Positions 1 to 7,203 are shown, numbered from the stretch's first letter. The stretch is 53,975 bases of DNA from JAIRQX01 sp031556255 (GCA_031556255.1 JAVBTI010000006.1:1-53975); one strand, 5' to 3'. Numbers and translations are program-made. The notes: a model not told the origin generated them from the letters alone.

Positions 1-1
1 C

Positions 2-61
2 CCTGCCCGCTTCCGGCACATGGATTCCCTGATAACGTATATTTTTAATAAAGCGCAATAG
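2..61 (+). CDS. C-terminal tail of an upstream gene (partial)
   Basis: In frame 2 the window opens with 19 sense codons ending in TAG at 59-61. The translated tail ends in ITYIFNKAQ and reads like a natural protein C-terminus. The stop lies inside an inverted repeat and is followed 26 bases later by a strong terminator hairpin, which fits the end of a rightward gene. Too little is visible to name a product. The alternative frame, which stops at 46-48, is also open and cannot be excluded. Confidence 0.35.
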   Translation, partial: PARFRHMDSLITYIFNKAQ

Positions 62-116
62 GTTATTGCGCCTTTCTCCAGAAAGGGTATGCCGGAGGCT
101 TCAACCTCCGGCATAC
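53..116. terminator. Terminator hairpin preceded by two smaller inverted repeats
   Basis: Three perfect inverted repeats follow each other. The first is GCGCAATA (53-60) with TATTGCGC (64-71). The second is CTTTCT (72-77) with AGAAAG (80-85). The third is a 12-bp stem at 87-98/105-116 with a six-base loop. The last is the likely factor-independent terminator of the gene ending at 61, although no clean T-run follows it on the plus strand. From 117 to 401 I see no gene, only a 7-bp hairpin at 184-202. Confidence 0.6.
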
Positions 117-401
117 TGTAAAAGAGGAAGGAAATCCGAAAAATCACAGGGAGAGTTCTTTCTTGCGCCTGCCTGATGTTGTTCATCTTCACGCGGAAGA
201 TGGTATTGGGTCCGGAGTTCCCCCATTTAAACTCGGCAGGGCGGCGGCGCAGGCGGGCTTCAGACCTTCTTTATCCCATTTTTATCTGCGGTGCCTGCCG
301 GACGTACGGGTGAGTGATTGCGGGAAAATGAATAACTGATGAAATATGCTGATTTGAGATTCTATGGTATTGATAAAGGCCGGCAGCCGGGCTGGATGCC
401 G

Positions 402-599
402 TTATTTGTGCATCAGTTGTATGAATCGAAGTGCGCACACGGATTTGAATTTAATGTGGTCGTCCTCGGAAAGCGCACCCTCAAGCTCTACGTCCAGATT
501 TGGGTTGTTAAGATGTTTGATGAGCCACCGGTATTGCTCGTTTCTGTTCATATCTCTCTGCTCTTTTTCTTCCTGGTCATATGATGCGCGGTAAAACAT
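402..599 (-). CDS. Small hypothetical protein, 65 aa
   Basis: I do not recognise this protein. It is a 65-residue, charged, soluble-looking polypeptide with an internal methionine at residue 17 and a balanced composition (DVELEGALSEDDHIKF). It has no signal peptide or membrane segment. The ATG is preceded on the minus strand by a good ribosome-binding site, GAGGTGAT, at 4-5 bases spacing. That site is the 3' arm of a small hairpin (ACCTC-AGATA-GAGGT), which could dampen translation. It stands alone between the terminator at 87-116 and a rightward promoter at 668. The overlapping plus-strand open frames have hydrophobic, low-complexity translations and look like shadows. It may be a lineage-specific gene. 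Confidence 0.5.
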   Translation of the reverse strand: MFYRASYDQEEKEQRDMNRNEQYRWLIKHLNNPNLDVELEGALSEDDHIKFKSVCALRFIQLMHK

Positions 600-667
600 G
601 ATATCACCTCTATCTGAGGTATAGCAGATTTCATGCCAAATGCCCGGTGGAATTTATGCCGGGGAAA

Positions 668-696
668 TTGACGGCCGTGCGGAAAAGTCATAAAAT
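668..696 (+). promoter_or_regulatory. Sigma-70-type promoter for the acetyltransferase gene
   Basis: TTGACG at 668-673 and TAAAAT at 691-696 are separated by exactly 17 bases. The start codon at 769 lies 72 bases downstream, which leaves a normal leader. Confidence 0.55.
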
Positions 697-768
697 AAAA
701 GAACAAATCGGTTGCGCGTGAGCGAAAACGAACATGCGCAACAAAAAATAAATGGGGGCATACAAATT

Positions 769-1338
769 ATGACCGAAATGGAAAAAATGCTCGCGGGCGA
801 GCTTTATTGCGGCACCGATCCTGAACTCATGGAGATGTGGAATGCTGGGAAAAATCTGCTCCGCGTTTACAACCAGCTGGACTATGCCGATACAAAAACG
901 CAGCGGGAAATATTGGAGAAATTGCTTGCCTCAGTCGGGGAAAATCTCCATATATACGCGCCGTTTTACGCCGATTACGGTAAATTCATCAGTATCGGGA
1001 GCAACTGTGTGATCAATATGAGCTGTGTTTTCCTGGACTGCAACAGAATTACGATAGGCGACAACGTGCTGATCGCTCCAGGCGTACATATCTACGCGGT
1101 AGGGCACCCGCTGCGGCCTAAAGACCGGTTTACGGAAAAAAATGAAGTGGTTGGACGGACGGCTCCGGTGACTATAGGCAGCAACGTTTGGATTGGTGGC
1201 GGCAGCGTCATTCTGCCCGGAGTGACCATCGGAGATAATGTGACAATCGGCGCGGGAAGCGTGGTTACGAAGTCAATACCGGAAGGAATGCTGGCGTTCG
1301 GAAACCCATGCAGGTCGGTGAGGGCGGTAGGCGCCTAA
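769..1338 (+). CDS. Maltose/galactoside O-acetyltransferase family protein
   Basis: This is a left-handed beta-helix acetyltransferase that should move an acetyl group from acetyl-CoA to a sugar hydroxyl in the cytoplasm. The N-terminal 50 residues match the Mac domain that precedes the helix in LacA/Maa/NodL proteins (MLAGELY near residue 6). Hexapeptide repeats follow (ISIGSNCVIN, ITIGDNVLIAPGVHI, VTIGSNVWIGGGSVILPGVTIGDNVTIGAGSVV). The catalytic histidine is in AVGHPL, and the C-terminal FGNPCR is typical. I start at the ATG at 769 because a GGGGG tract sits 10 bases upstream and the Mac domain begins there. An in-frame upstream TTG at 712 would add 19 residues without homology. It is a single-gene unit between its own promoter and terminator. 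The sugar acceptor is unknown. Confidence 0.85.
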   Translation: MTEMEKMLAGELYCGTDPELMEMWNAGKNLLRVYNQLDYADTKTQREILEKLLASVGENLHIYAPFYADYGKFISIGSNCVINMSCVFLDCNRITIGDNVLIAPGVHIYAVGHPLRPKDRFTEKNEVVGRTAPVTIGSNVWIGGGSVILPGVTIGDNVTIGAGSVVTKSIPEGMLAFGNPCRSVRAVGA

Positions 1339-1366
1339 AACCGCCCGCATTTCTGCGGGTGGTTTT
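1339..1366 (+). terminator. Factor-independent terminator after the acetyltransferase
   Basis: AACCGCCCGC pairs with GCGGGTGGTT (one G-U) around a six-base loop and ends in TTTT. It starts directly at the stop codon. Confidence 0.75.
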
Positions 1367-1413
1367 AAGCGTAAAGGAAGGACATTACGAATTTATTTTC
1401 ACAGCGCGGTCGG

Positions 1414-1800
1414 TTAATACGGATTCGTGAGGGTGTATTGTATGTGGCAGGTTTTGGAGCAGGCGTCCGCAATCATAACCGTCTTATCTGAACATCGGGT
1501 ATCCTGCCGGGCTGTCTTGTCTTCTTCGTGGCAGGTCCGGCACGGAAAATTTGTCCCATGGGCGGATCTGTGAGGGTTCAGCCAGTTGTCCTCGCCCAGA
1601 GTTACTGTACTGTCCGCAAAATCCTGATAGTTGCCTTTGTGGCACATGAGGCAGTACGCTGTTGTGAGATCGCTTGTGCCGCCGTAGCCCTCCGTGCGCG
1701 GGCCGTAGTCCGAATCCGAATCCGATTTGGTGCAGCCCGTATAAATAAGCGCCCCCAGCACTATCAAAAATAATATTTTAATTAAAAGATTTTTATTCAT
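1414..1800 (-). CDS. Small multihaem c-type cytochrome lipoprotein
   Basis: This 128-residue protein probably carries electrons to the FAD reductase encoded just upstream. An N-terminal hydrophobic segment (residues 4-20) ends in a lipobox-like IYTGC, so the mature protein should be lipid-anchored on the periplasmic side. Three haem-attachment motifs are visible: CLMCH, CRTCH and the longer CSKTCH (C-x3-C-H). This resembles the small tri/tetrahaem partners of periplasmic flavocytochrome c systems. I start at the ATG ending at 1800 because AGGGG precedes it and a signal sequence follows. The frame could be extended upstream by 17 residues without any signal-like sequence. It lies 10 bases after the reductase stop codon, so the two are almost certainly one transcript. 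Confidence 0.8.
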   Translation of the reverse strand: MNKNLLIKILFLIVLGALIYTGCTKSDSDSDYGPRTEGYGGTSDLTTAYCLMCHKGNYQDFADSTVTLGEDNWLNPHRSAHGTNFPCRTCHEEDKTARQDTRCSDKTVMIADACSKTCHIQYTLTNPY

Positions 1801-1810
1801 TTTTTGCCCC

Positions 1811-3523
1811 TTATGCCCTGCTGCACGCATGTTCCGCAGCGACAAAACCAAATGTCATTGCGCGCCCTATCGACACGCCGGATATGTGGCGCGGATAATG
1901 TCCGTAGAAAAAGCAGCCGGAGGCGTTACCGCCCGCGTATAAACCCGGAATCGGTTTGTCCTTTGTATCCAGAACGTTGCAGTTGCTGTCAATCTGTAAA
2001 CCGCTCACTGTGGCAAGCATGCATCCGCTGCGGGGATTTATCCCGTAGAAAGTGGTGGAGCCGAGATTGAGCGCGCTGGCGGCGGTCACAGCCCTGCCGA
2101 ATTCCATATCCACCCCGTTGCTACAGAAACTGTTCCAGTCGGTCGCTGTTTTTTCCAGCCCGTCCGGGTCGATACCGCATTCGGCGGCAAGTCCGCGTAA
2201 CGATGAAGCCTCTTTTATAACACCGAGGGCTTTATATTCGGCAATTGCGTCTGCGCTGATTAAAAGGGATGTGGCTATCCGCCAGACATCTTTTCCGAAG
2301 TTTTCCTGGGCGGCGGTGGCGTTGACCATATAGGAAGTGCTCGGCAGTCCCAGTGATTCATCCATAAAGCGCTTGCCCGCCCTGTTGACCTGGAAGGTCC
2401 CCGCCAGCATCATGTCCACCCTGTTGACGGCGTTGATGAATTTTGCAGGGTTGACGCCGAAGTTGAAACTCATGATGGCGTGTGGGGTGGAGTCCATTAT
2501 CGCCCCGGCCTTCATCCCCATCATATGCCCGTCACCGGTGGGGCCGAAATGGCCGTTCCACCAGAGAAGATTCGCATAATCTTCCGATCTGCAGTATGCC
2601 TTCATCATCTCGGGATTGGAATCATAACCGCCGGAGGCGATGATGACCCCTTTGTTTGCGTTGAAACGCAGATAGCCGCGGCCATCCCTGGCTATTACTC
2701 CGCTAACGGGGCCGTCGCTCTCCCTGATAAGCTGAACCGCGGGGGTGAGGTATCTGACGGAAAAAAGGCTCGGATATTTTGTTTTTCCGACCTTTGCCAG
2801 CTCGCGTACAACATACAATCCCTGCCGCCCCACCGGGGCGGATGTTGTGCCGGGCGCCATGAACGCGGGGACGTTAAATTTACACTCGTACTTCGCGTAT
2901 TGCAGCGACTCGGTGGCCGGAACGGAGTTCAGGCCTCCGGGGCCCGCCTGGAACATTCTTTCCATGAAGTCGGCCGCTTCGCCGGAACGCTCGATAAAGG
3001 TATGTACGGGTCCGCGGCGGAGGCGCCAGTGGGCGGTTTCATACAATCCTCTTATGTAGGTGATCTTTTCCGCGTCACTGCAGGAACGTCCCGCGTTTTT
3101 CAATACTGCGGAGTTAATGGAAGCGTAGCACTCGAAAATTCCACGGCCCGCGTTTGACTTTTCAAGTACAATGACCTTTTTTCCCATATCAGCCGCTTTC
3201 AGCGCAGCCATCATTCCGGTAATTCCCGCCCCCACGACCACAATGTCGCACTCTTCGGTGACAACGATTTCACCGCTGGATATAGCCCGGTCCTCAAAAG
3301 CAATATGGCCTGTCGGACCGGGGCATTCCGCCGTGCGCCCGTACATCCGCCCGCCGTCTTTCATAACCGACTCATACACTGAAACGTATCTCACGTTTGC
3401 CGCCGCCTTCGCCTCGTTGTTTCGCAGATTCCCCAAAATAACTGCTGCGCCGGCCGCAGCCCCGGCCAGTCCGGCGCTTTTCATGAAATGCCGCCTTGAC
3501 AGGTCTGTTTCTTTCTTCTTCAT
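1811..3523 (-). CDS. Tat-exported FAD-dependent reductase, fumarate/urocanate reductase superfamily
   Basis: A twin-arginine signal (LSRRHFMKSAG, residues 9-19) followed by an alanine-rich segment predicts export of the folded flavoprotein. The FAD-binding domain begins with VVVGAGITGMMAALKA and ends in the usual VIVLEK strand. Later family landmarks are GPTGDGHMMG, VNRAGKRFMDE and a C-terminal PIPGLYAGGNASG. The family reduces activated C=C bonds or oxidises C-H bonds, using electrons from cytochromes. In fumarate and urocanate reductases an arginine acid catalyst follows the NExxxR-like segment after the RF motif. Here that segment reads DESLGLPSTSYMV and has no arginine, so another substrate is likely. 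RBS TAGGAGG at 7 bases. It is followed by its cytochrome gene and preceded by a TetR gene. The substrate cannot be read from the sequence. Confidence 0.8.
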   Translation of the reverse strand: MKKKETDLSRRHFMKSAGLAGAAAGAAVILGNLRNNEAKAAANVRYVSVYESVMKDGGRMYGRTAECPGPTGHIAFEDRAISSGEIVVTEECDIVVVGAGITGMMAALKAADMGKKVIVLEKSNAGRGIFECYASINSAVLKNAGRSCSDAEKITYIRGLYETAHWRLRRGPVHTFIERSGEAADFMERMFQAGPGGLNSVPATESLQYAKYECKFNVPAFMAPGTTSAPVGRQGLYVVRELAKVGKTKYPSLFSVRYLTPAVQLIRESDGPVSGVIARDGRGYLRFNANKGVIIASGGYDSNPEMMKAYCRSEDYANLLWWNGHFGPTGDGHMMGMKAGAIMDSTPHAIMSFNFGVNPAKFINAVNRVDMMLAGTFQVNRAGKRFMDESLGLPSTSYMVNATAAQENFGKDVWRIATSLLISADAIAEYKALGVIKEASSLRGLAAECGIDPDGLEKTATDWNSFCSNGVDMEFGRAVTAASALNLGSTTFYGINPRSGCMLATVSGLQIDSNCNVLDTKDKPIPGLYAGGNASGCFFYGHYPRHISGVSIGRAMTFGFVAAEHACSRA

Positions 3524-3629
3524 TTCAATCCTCCTACAGGCATTACCCCGACTAACAGAAATAAACTAATAATCCTAACTACATATTAAGCATGTATGAC
3601 CGCATATATTTGCACTAAAAAATAAAATA

Positions 3630-3658
3630 ATTATAAAAATATCGGCCCGGATTGAAAA
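3630..3658 (-). promoter_or_regulatory. Candidate promoter of the flavoreductase-cytochrome operon
   Basis: On the minus strand TTTTCA (3658-3653) and TATAAT (3635-3630) are 17 bases apart. The start codon is at 3523, giving a leader of about 100 bases. The -35 match is only 4 of 6. The surrounding gap 3524-3856 is AT-rich and holds no gene. Confidence 0.4.
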
Positions 3659-3728
3659 AACTTTAGTCTCATCAATCAATTATATATCCGACATTAAGGC
3701 CAATTTGACGGCAAGCCATCAAAAACAC

Positions 3729-3750
3729 AAATCAAATTTGAATTTGATTT
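3729..3750. promoter_or_regulatory. Perfect palindrome, candidate TetR operator
   Basis: AAATCAAATT (3729-3738) and AATTTGATTT (3741-3750) are exact reverse complements around a central TG. The site lies between the TetR gene and the flavoreductase operon, about 70 bases upstream of the candidate -35. Length and symmetry suit a TetR dimer. The link to this regulator is inference from position. Confidence 0.5.
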
Positions 3751-3856
3751 TCAATCATAGATAATTTTTTATTTATTTGTCAAGATAAAAATTGCATCAA
3801 AAATCATATTGCAGGTAAAAATGTGGATTTAATTATACTGATGGTTTATTTTTGGG

Positions 3857-4522
3857 TCAGACTGTTTTTGAACTGTAGCGCTGCCTGTAGATTTCTATGC
3901 TGGCCAGACATACATCCGTAAAGTAGCCCTTGAGGTGCTCTATGTAATCTTTGGTGAGTTTTATGGAATATTCCGCTTTAAGTGTTTCAGGAGTGTTGCA
4001 GTATATGCCGCGGCATATAGTGTATATGACAAAGGTACAGGATGTGAGATCGTCTTTATCTATATCGGGTATAAATTCTCTAATGATGTCCTGCAGCGCC
4101 GTTATGGGTTTTTTCATGATTTTTTCCAAATATTTGCCAAGCAGGCCGGTGGGCTGGAGCACTTCCATGAGATGCATCCGTGAAAAAAGCCAGACCTGAC
4201 CTTTTTCAAAATTCATCTCAATCAGCCTGCAGACCATATTCGCAAGACGCTCCTTAGCCGTCCGGTTTTTATCACTGTAATATGAGTAGGCGTTTGCATC
4301 GTTCCCGAAGGCAAAACTTTCCCATACGGCCTTGTAAAGGCCCTCTTTGGAGCCGAAATGATAGTTGACCGCAGTTATGTTCAGCCCTGCGAGCTTGCAG
4401 ATATCCGCGACCTTCGTATTGTAGTACCCCTGTTCGGCGAAGACTCTGCATCCGGCCTCCAGCAGCCTGTTTTTACTCTGCACCCCGGACTCATATTCCT
4501 TTTTTATGTTTTTACGTCTCAT
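3857..4522 (-). CDS. TetR/AcrR family transcriptional regulator
   Basis: The N-terminal helix-turn-helix domain shows the family pattern (RLLEAGCRVFAEQGYYNTKV, then VADICKLAGLNITAVNYHFGSKEGLY). The C-terminal ligand domain resembles the CerR/DUF1956 type (FEKGQVWLFSRMHLMEVLQPTG). It should act as a ligand-released repressor in the cytoplasm. I choose the ATG ending at 4522 because GGAG lies 5 bases upstream. The longer frame adds 15 residues with no recognisable features. It is encoded upstream of, and co-oriented with, the flavoreductase-cytochrome pair across a 333-base AT-rich gap that contains a perfect palindrome. The simplest reading is a local regulator sensing the substrate of that reductase. 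The ligand is unknown. Confidence 0.85.
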   Translation of the reverse strand: MRRKNIKKEYESGVQSKNRLLEAGCRVFAEQGYYNTKVADICKLAGLNITAVNYHFGSKEGLYKAVWESFAFGNDANAYSYYSDKNRTAKERLANMVCRLIEMNFEKGQVWLFSRMHLMEVLQPTGLLGKYLEKIMKKPITALQDIIREFIPDIDKDDLTSCTFVIYTICRGIYCNTPETLKAEYSIKLTKDYIEHLKGYFTDVCLASIEIYRQRYSSKTV

Positions 4523-4626
4523 CACAACTCCATATGGCAGTTTATGTGAACTGCGCCGAAAAGTCAATTTCGTGTGTATTGCGGTCAGAGGTTTAAATTA
4601 TAATACCGGCTGCAATTTACTTTTTC

Positions 4627-4655
4627 TTGAGTTTGTTTCGTGATCATATTATAAT
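4627..4655 (+). promoter_or_regulatory. Strong sigma-70 promoter abutting the start codon
   Basis: TTGAGT (4627-4632), 17 bases, then a perfect TATAAT (4650-4655). Only six bases separate the -10 box from the ATG at 4662. Transcription should therefore begin at or next to the start codon. Confidence 0.7.
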
Positions 4656-4661
4656 GTTGAA

Positions 4662-5891
4662 ATGAAGAAAAAGTTCATGCTGACAGCGTTTGCCCTTGCC
4701 GCCACCGCCGCTGTGGTTTATGCGGATTTCAAAGACTACCGGGGGCTTATGCGTGAGTTTTCCCCATATAGTTTTGAAAGTACCGCCGATCTGTCCGCAC
4801 TCTACCCCGGCAGTGTCATTATTTTTTCCAAAGGGCAGCCCCTTTTGTGGGAGGCTTCCGGCATAGGTGATTACAAGGTCACGGGCGGCGAAATCAGCGC
4901 TATCGCCCAGAACGGGCTGGCGAGCCTGCCGAACGGCCAGTGCGGCGGTTTGCTTGTGCCTGAAAATACCGAATCAATCATATATAAAGACGATATCATG
5001 GTGGCGTCTACTCCGGATATTCATTATTCCTACTATGTGCCGGACTGTGCCCGGTACAGCGAGTCACCCCGTGAAGGTTCGTATATTGATACTGCCGGAG
5101 GACTCCTGTGTGAGGCGTCATACACGGACAGAATCATCAGAAACGCATATACCGGGGAAGAAATATACAGAGACCGGCCCGATTCCCCCACTCAGGCTAT
5201 CTACGGCATAAACGGCAGTTGTTATTACCTCCAGCGCAATGGCAATATTGACACCTTCGGCGGCGCCATGCCGCGAATGGAGTCCTTTTCATACATGGAG
5301 GGCATGGTCTACGCTGCCACGTATGAGCACGGCTTCAGCGGGTTTACCAAAAAGGGCTACTTTACCTTGAAAATATCATCTTGGGGCGCGGCGGAGTTCA
5401 ATTTTTTGGATCTGCCGGACAATGGGCTGTGTATGCCCGCGTACGACAGCGCGGAGCCCTTCTGCGAAGCCCGCTTTGCACCTGGATTTGTTGATACGGC
5501 GCTGAAGGCGGAGCGGATCACGCTGACAAATGACGCCGTAATCCTCAAAACCGGTGATAAAATGACAGCCTATGGGCGGGAAGACTCGTGGATAAAAGAA
5601 CTTGTTACCCGTTATGCCCTGCCCGCCCCCTGCGTGCTGAGGGATGCGCTGTACTACAGGGACGTGTTGGGGGATGAGTGGCAGATCAACCTGAACACTA
5701 TGGAAGACCCGGTGCGGGTTTCCTTTATCCCCGCGAGCTGTGACCCCGCGGGTGCTTATTATAAAGACGGAGCGATATTCATGTCCGATGGTGCTTTTGT
5801 TTACAGATACGCCGAACTTGCCCGCCAGCAGGGGGGCAGACAGCTATATAGAACGCAAAAAAACAGTAAGATGTTGTATTTTAATGAGTAG
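4662..5891 (+). CDS. Secreted protein of unknown function, 409 aa
   Basis: I do not recognise a family. A classical signal peptide (KKK n-region, hydrophobic core to residue 19, cleavage after VYA) predicts Sec export. The mature part is rich in aromatic residues and glycine. It has loosely repeating strands of the kind SVIIFSKGQPLLWEASG, GSCYYLQRNGNID and GAYYKDGAIFMSDGAFVYRY, which suggests a beta-propeller-like fold; that is inference. About seven cysteines in the mature chain could form disulfides. No Shine-Dalgarno sequence precedes the ATG, and the -10 box ends six bases before it, so the message is probably leaderless. It stands alone between the TetR gene and the purine cluster. Confidence 0.75.
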   Translation: MKKKFMLTAFALAATAAVVYADFKDYRGLMREFSPYSFESTADLSALYPGSVIIFSKGQPLLWEASGIGDYKVTGGEISAIAQNGLASLPNGQCGGLLVPENTESIIYKDDIMVASTPDIHYSYYVPDCARYSESPREGSYIDTAGGLLCEASYTDRIIRNAYTGEEIYRDRPDSPTQAIYGINGSCYYLQRNGNIDTFGGAMPRMESFSYMEGMVYAATYEHGFSGFTKKGYFTLKISSWGAAEFNFLDLPDNGLCMPAYDSAEPFCEARFAPGFVDTALKAERITLTNDAVILKTGDKMTAYGREDSWIKELVTRYALPAPCVLRDALYYRDVLGDEWQINLNTMEDPVRVSFIPASCDPAGAYYKDGAIFMSDGAFVYRYAELARQQGGRQLYRTQKNSKMLYFNE

Positions 5892-5910
5892 GGTTGCCTG
5901 GACTTCGGAT

Positions 5911-6060
5911 CCTTGAACCTCCCCTTGGGGAGGTTTGAGGGGAACTTCAGTCGGCGGACTCCCCGCCGCATGGTGCCGCCCATGGACGGGCGGCGCGGAG
6001 AGCGCCCCAGGACCGGGGCGCAACCACAACAGGGAAGTTGTGCGCTCAGGGATGAGCGCT
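5911..6060 (+). ncRNA. Tandem GGA-loop hairpin array (copy 1), upstream of purS
   Basis: The array starts with a 9-bp hairpin (AACCTCCCC/GGGGAGGTT, 5916-5935) and a CGGCGG/CCGCCG hairpin (5952-5968). Four perfect hairpins with six-base loops follow: GCCGCCC-ATGGAC-GGGCGGC (5975-5994), GCGCCCC-AGGACC-GGGGCGC (6002-6021), CACAAC-AGGGAA-GTTGTG (6025-6042) and GCGCTC-AGGGAT-GAGCGC (6042-6059). Every loop starts with A and contains GGA. A-N-GGA in a hairpin loop is the known CsrA/RsmA recognition element, and paired AYGGAY loops define the TwoAYGGAY RNA motif. It may be a leader of the purS operon or a separate small RNA. The purS ribosome-binding site starts 11 bases after the last stem. A homologous array lies at 43282-43432. 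Confidence 0.6.
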
Positions 6061-6081
6061 CTGTATATATTAGGAGTAAAA

Positions 6082-6321
6082 ATGAAAGCAAAGGTTTACG
6101 TGTCCCTGAAAAATGGAGTACTGGATCCTCAGGGACAGGCGATATCGGAGGCGCTAAACCGCGCCGGATACGGTTTTGTGAAAGATGTTCGTGTCAGCAA
6201 GGTTTTTGACATTACCATAGAAGGTGACAGGAATAGTTGCGAGGCGCGGGTGGAGAAGTTCGCCGGCGATATGCTCTCAAACCCCATCGTGGAGACGTTC
6301 CGCGTTGAGTGGGAGGGCTAG
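6082..6321 (+). CDS. purS: Phosphoribosylformylglycinamidine synthase, PurS subunit
   Basis: PurS is the small structural subunit that joins PurQ (glutaminase) and PurL (synthetase) in the complex converting FGAR to FGAM in purine synthesis. The 79-residue length and the pattern KVYVSLKNGVLDPQGQAISEAL, followed by VKDVRVSKVFDITIEG and a C-terminal VETFRVE, are typical of the family. The start is the ATG at 6082, which has TAGGAG five bases upstream; the longer open frame upstream is the hairpin array, not protein. The stop codon abuts the GTG start of purQ. A separate PurS and PurQ match the short PurL encoded downstream. Confidence 0.93.
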   Translation: MKAKVYVSLKNGVLDPQGQAISEALNRAGYGFVKDVRVSKVFDITIEGDRNSCEARVEKFAGDMLSNPIVETFRVEWEG

Positions 6322-7005
6322 GTGAAGGCAGGCGTTGTGAGGTTCCCCGGTTCCAACTGCGACCGGGACTGTTTTCACGTCCTCAGGGATGTGTTGGGCG
6401 CGGAAACGCGCTTTCTTTGGCATAAAGACCATGATGTTAAAGGGCTTGACCTGATAGTCCTGCCCGGGGGGTTTTCCTACGGCGACTATCTCCGCTGCGG
6501 TGCCATCGCCCGGTTTTCCCCGGTTATGGAACAGATTGTGGAGTTTGCTGAAAAGGGTGGCTTTTTGCTGGGCATCTGCAACGGTTTCCAGATACTTACC
6601 GAGGCGCGCCTCCTGCCCGGCGTGCTCATGCGCAACAGGGACATGCGCTTTATCTGCAAACACCTTCATCTGCGGGTGGAGAATAACCGCACCGCATATA
6701 CTGACAAATATAAGAAAGGTCAGATCATCAATCTTCCGGTGGCTCACGGCGACGGAAACTATATAGTGGACGACTCCGAATGGGCGGCTGCGAAAGAGCA
6801 GGTGGTGTTCAGATACTGCTCCCCCGAAGGGGAAGTGAGCGACAGGTTTAATCCGAACGGAGCCAGGGACAACGTGGCGGGAATTATAAATAAGCGGGGC
6901 AATGTGTTGGGGATGATGCCTCATCCGGAGCGCGGCGCGGAGGCGCTGATGACCACGCAGGACGGGTTGGCGTTGTTTGAATCTTTAAAAAGCTTTATTG
7001 GATGA
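6322..7005 (+). CDS. purQ: Phosphoribosylformylglycinamidine synthase, PurQ glutaminase subunit
   Basis: A class I glutamine amidotransferase of 227 residues that supplies ammonia to PurL. The N-terminus AGVVRFPGSNCDRD is the PurQ signature. The nucleophile cysteine is in GICNGFQIL, and the His/Glu pair is in MMPHPERG near the C-terminus. The start is GTG, directly after the purS stop, so translation is probably coupled. The catalytic triad looks intact, in contrast to the glutaminase site of PurF two genes later. A 318-base gap full of repeats then separates it from purL. Confidence 0.95.
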   Translation: MKAGVVRFPGSNCDRDCFHVLRDVLGAETRFLWHKDHDVKGLDLIVLPGGFSYGDYLRCGAIARFSPVMEQIVEFAEKGGFLLGICNGFQILTEARLLPGVLMRNRDMRFICKHLHLRVENNRTAYTDKYKKGQIINLPVAHGDGNYIVDDSEWAAAKEQVVFRYCSPEGEVSDRFNPNGARDNVAGIINKRGNVLGMMPHPERGAEALMTTQDGLALFESLKSFIG

Positions 7006-7022
7006 GGGGCCGGACCTGCTTA

Positions 7023-7138
7023 TGCGTGAAATTGGCGCATCGCGTTGTTTTTTCCTCAAAGCCAGCCCTCTTTACCGCTTTAGGTAACGTCGGTCCGTCT
7101 TTTCGGAAACCGCCCGGTGCTGTATTCAATTTGACGCA
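7023..7138. repeat. 116-base imperfect palindrome in the purQ-purL gap
   Basis: The outer arms TGCGTGAAATTG (7023-7034) and CAATTTGACGCA (7127-7138) pair with one mismatch. The core TTTACC (7071-7076) pairs with GGTAA (7083-7087), and the arms between are roughly complementary. The size and layout (TTGTTTTTTC on the left arm, TCTTTTCGG on the right) match the palindromes at 40398-40516 and 43938-44056. I read it as a diverged member of that family. Confidence 0.5.
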
Positions 7139-7176
7139 CATGCGCCGGCTCGAATTTGCAGCCACTATATAATATG

Positions 7177-7203
7177 TGCTCCCAATCCCAAGGGGATTGG
7201 GCA
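7177..7203. repeat. Hairpin in the purQ-purL gap
   Basis: CCCAATCCC (7181-7189) pairs perfectly with GGGATTGGG (7193-7201), and TGC/GCA extend the stem past one bulged T. No T-run follows, so terminator function is doubtful. Confidence 0.5.

Noticed and set aside
339..594. Two plus-strand open frames of 76-81 codons
   Set aside because: They lie opposite the minus-strand frame 402-599, have hydrophobic low-complexity ends and no good ribosome-binding site.
5913..6209. Open frame through the hairpin array into purS
   Set aside because: The array is explained by perfect inverted repeats, and this frame is not the purS frame.
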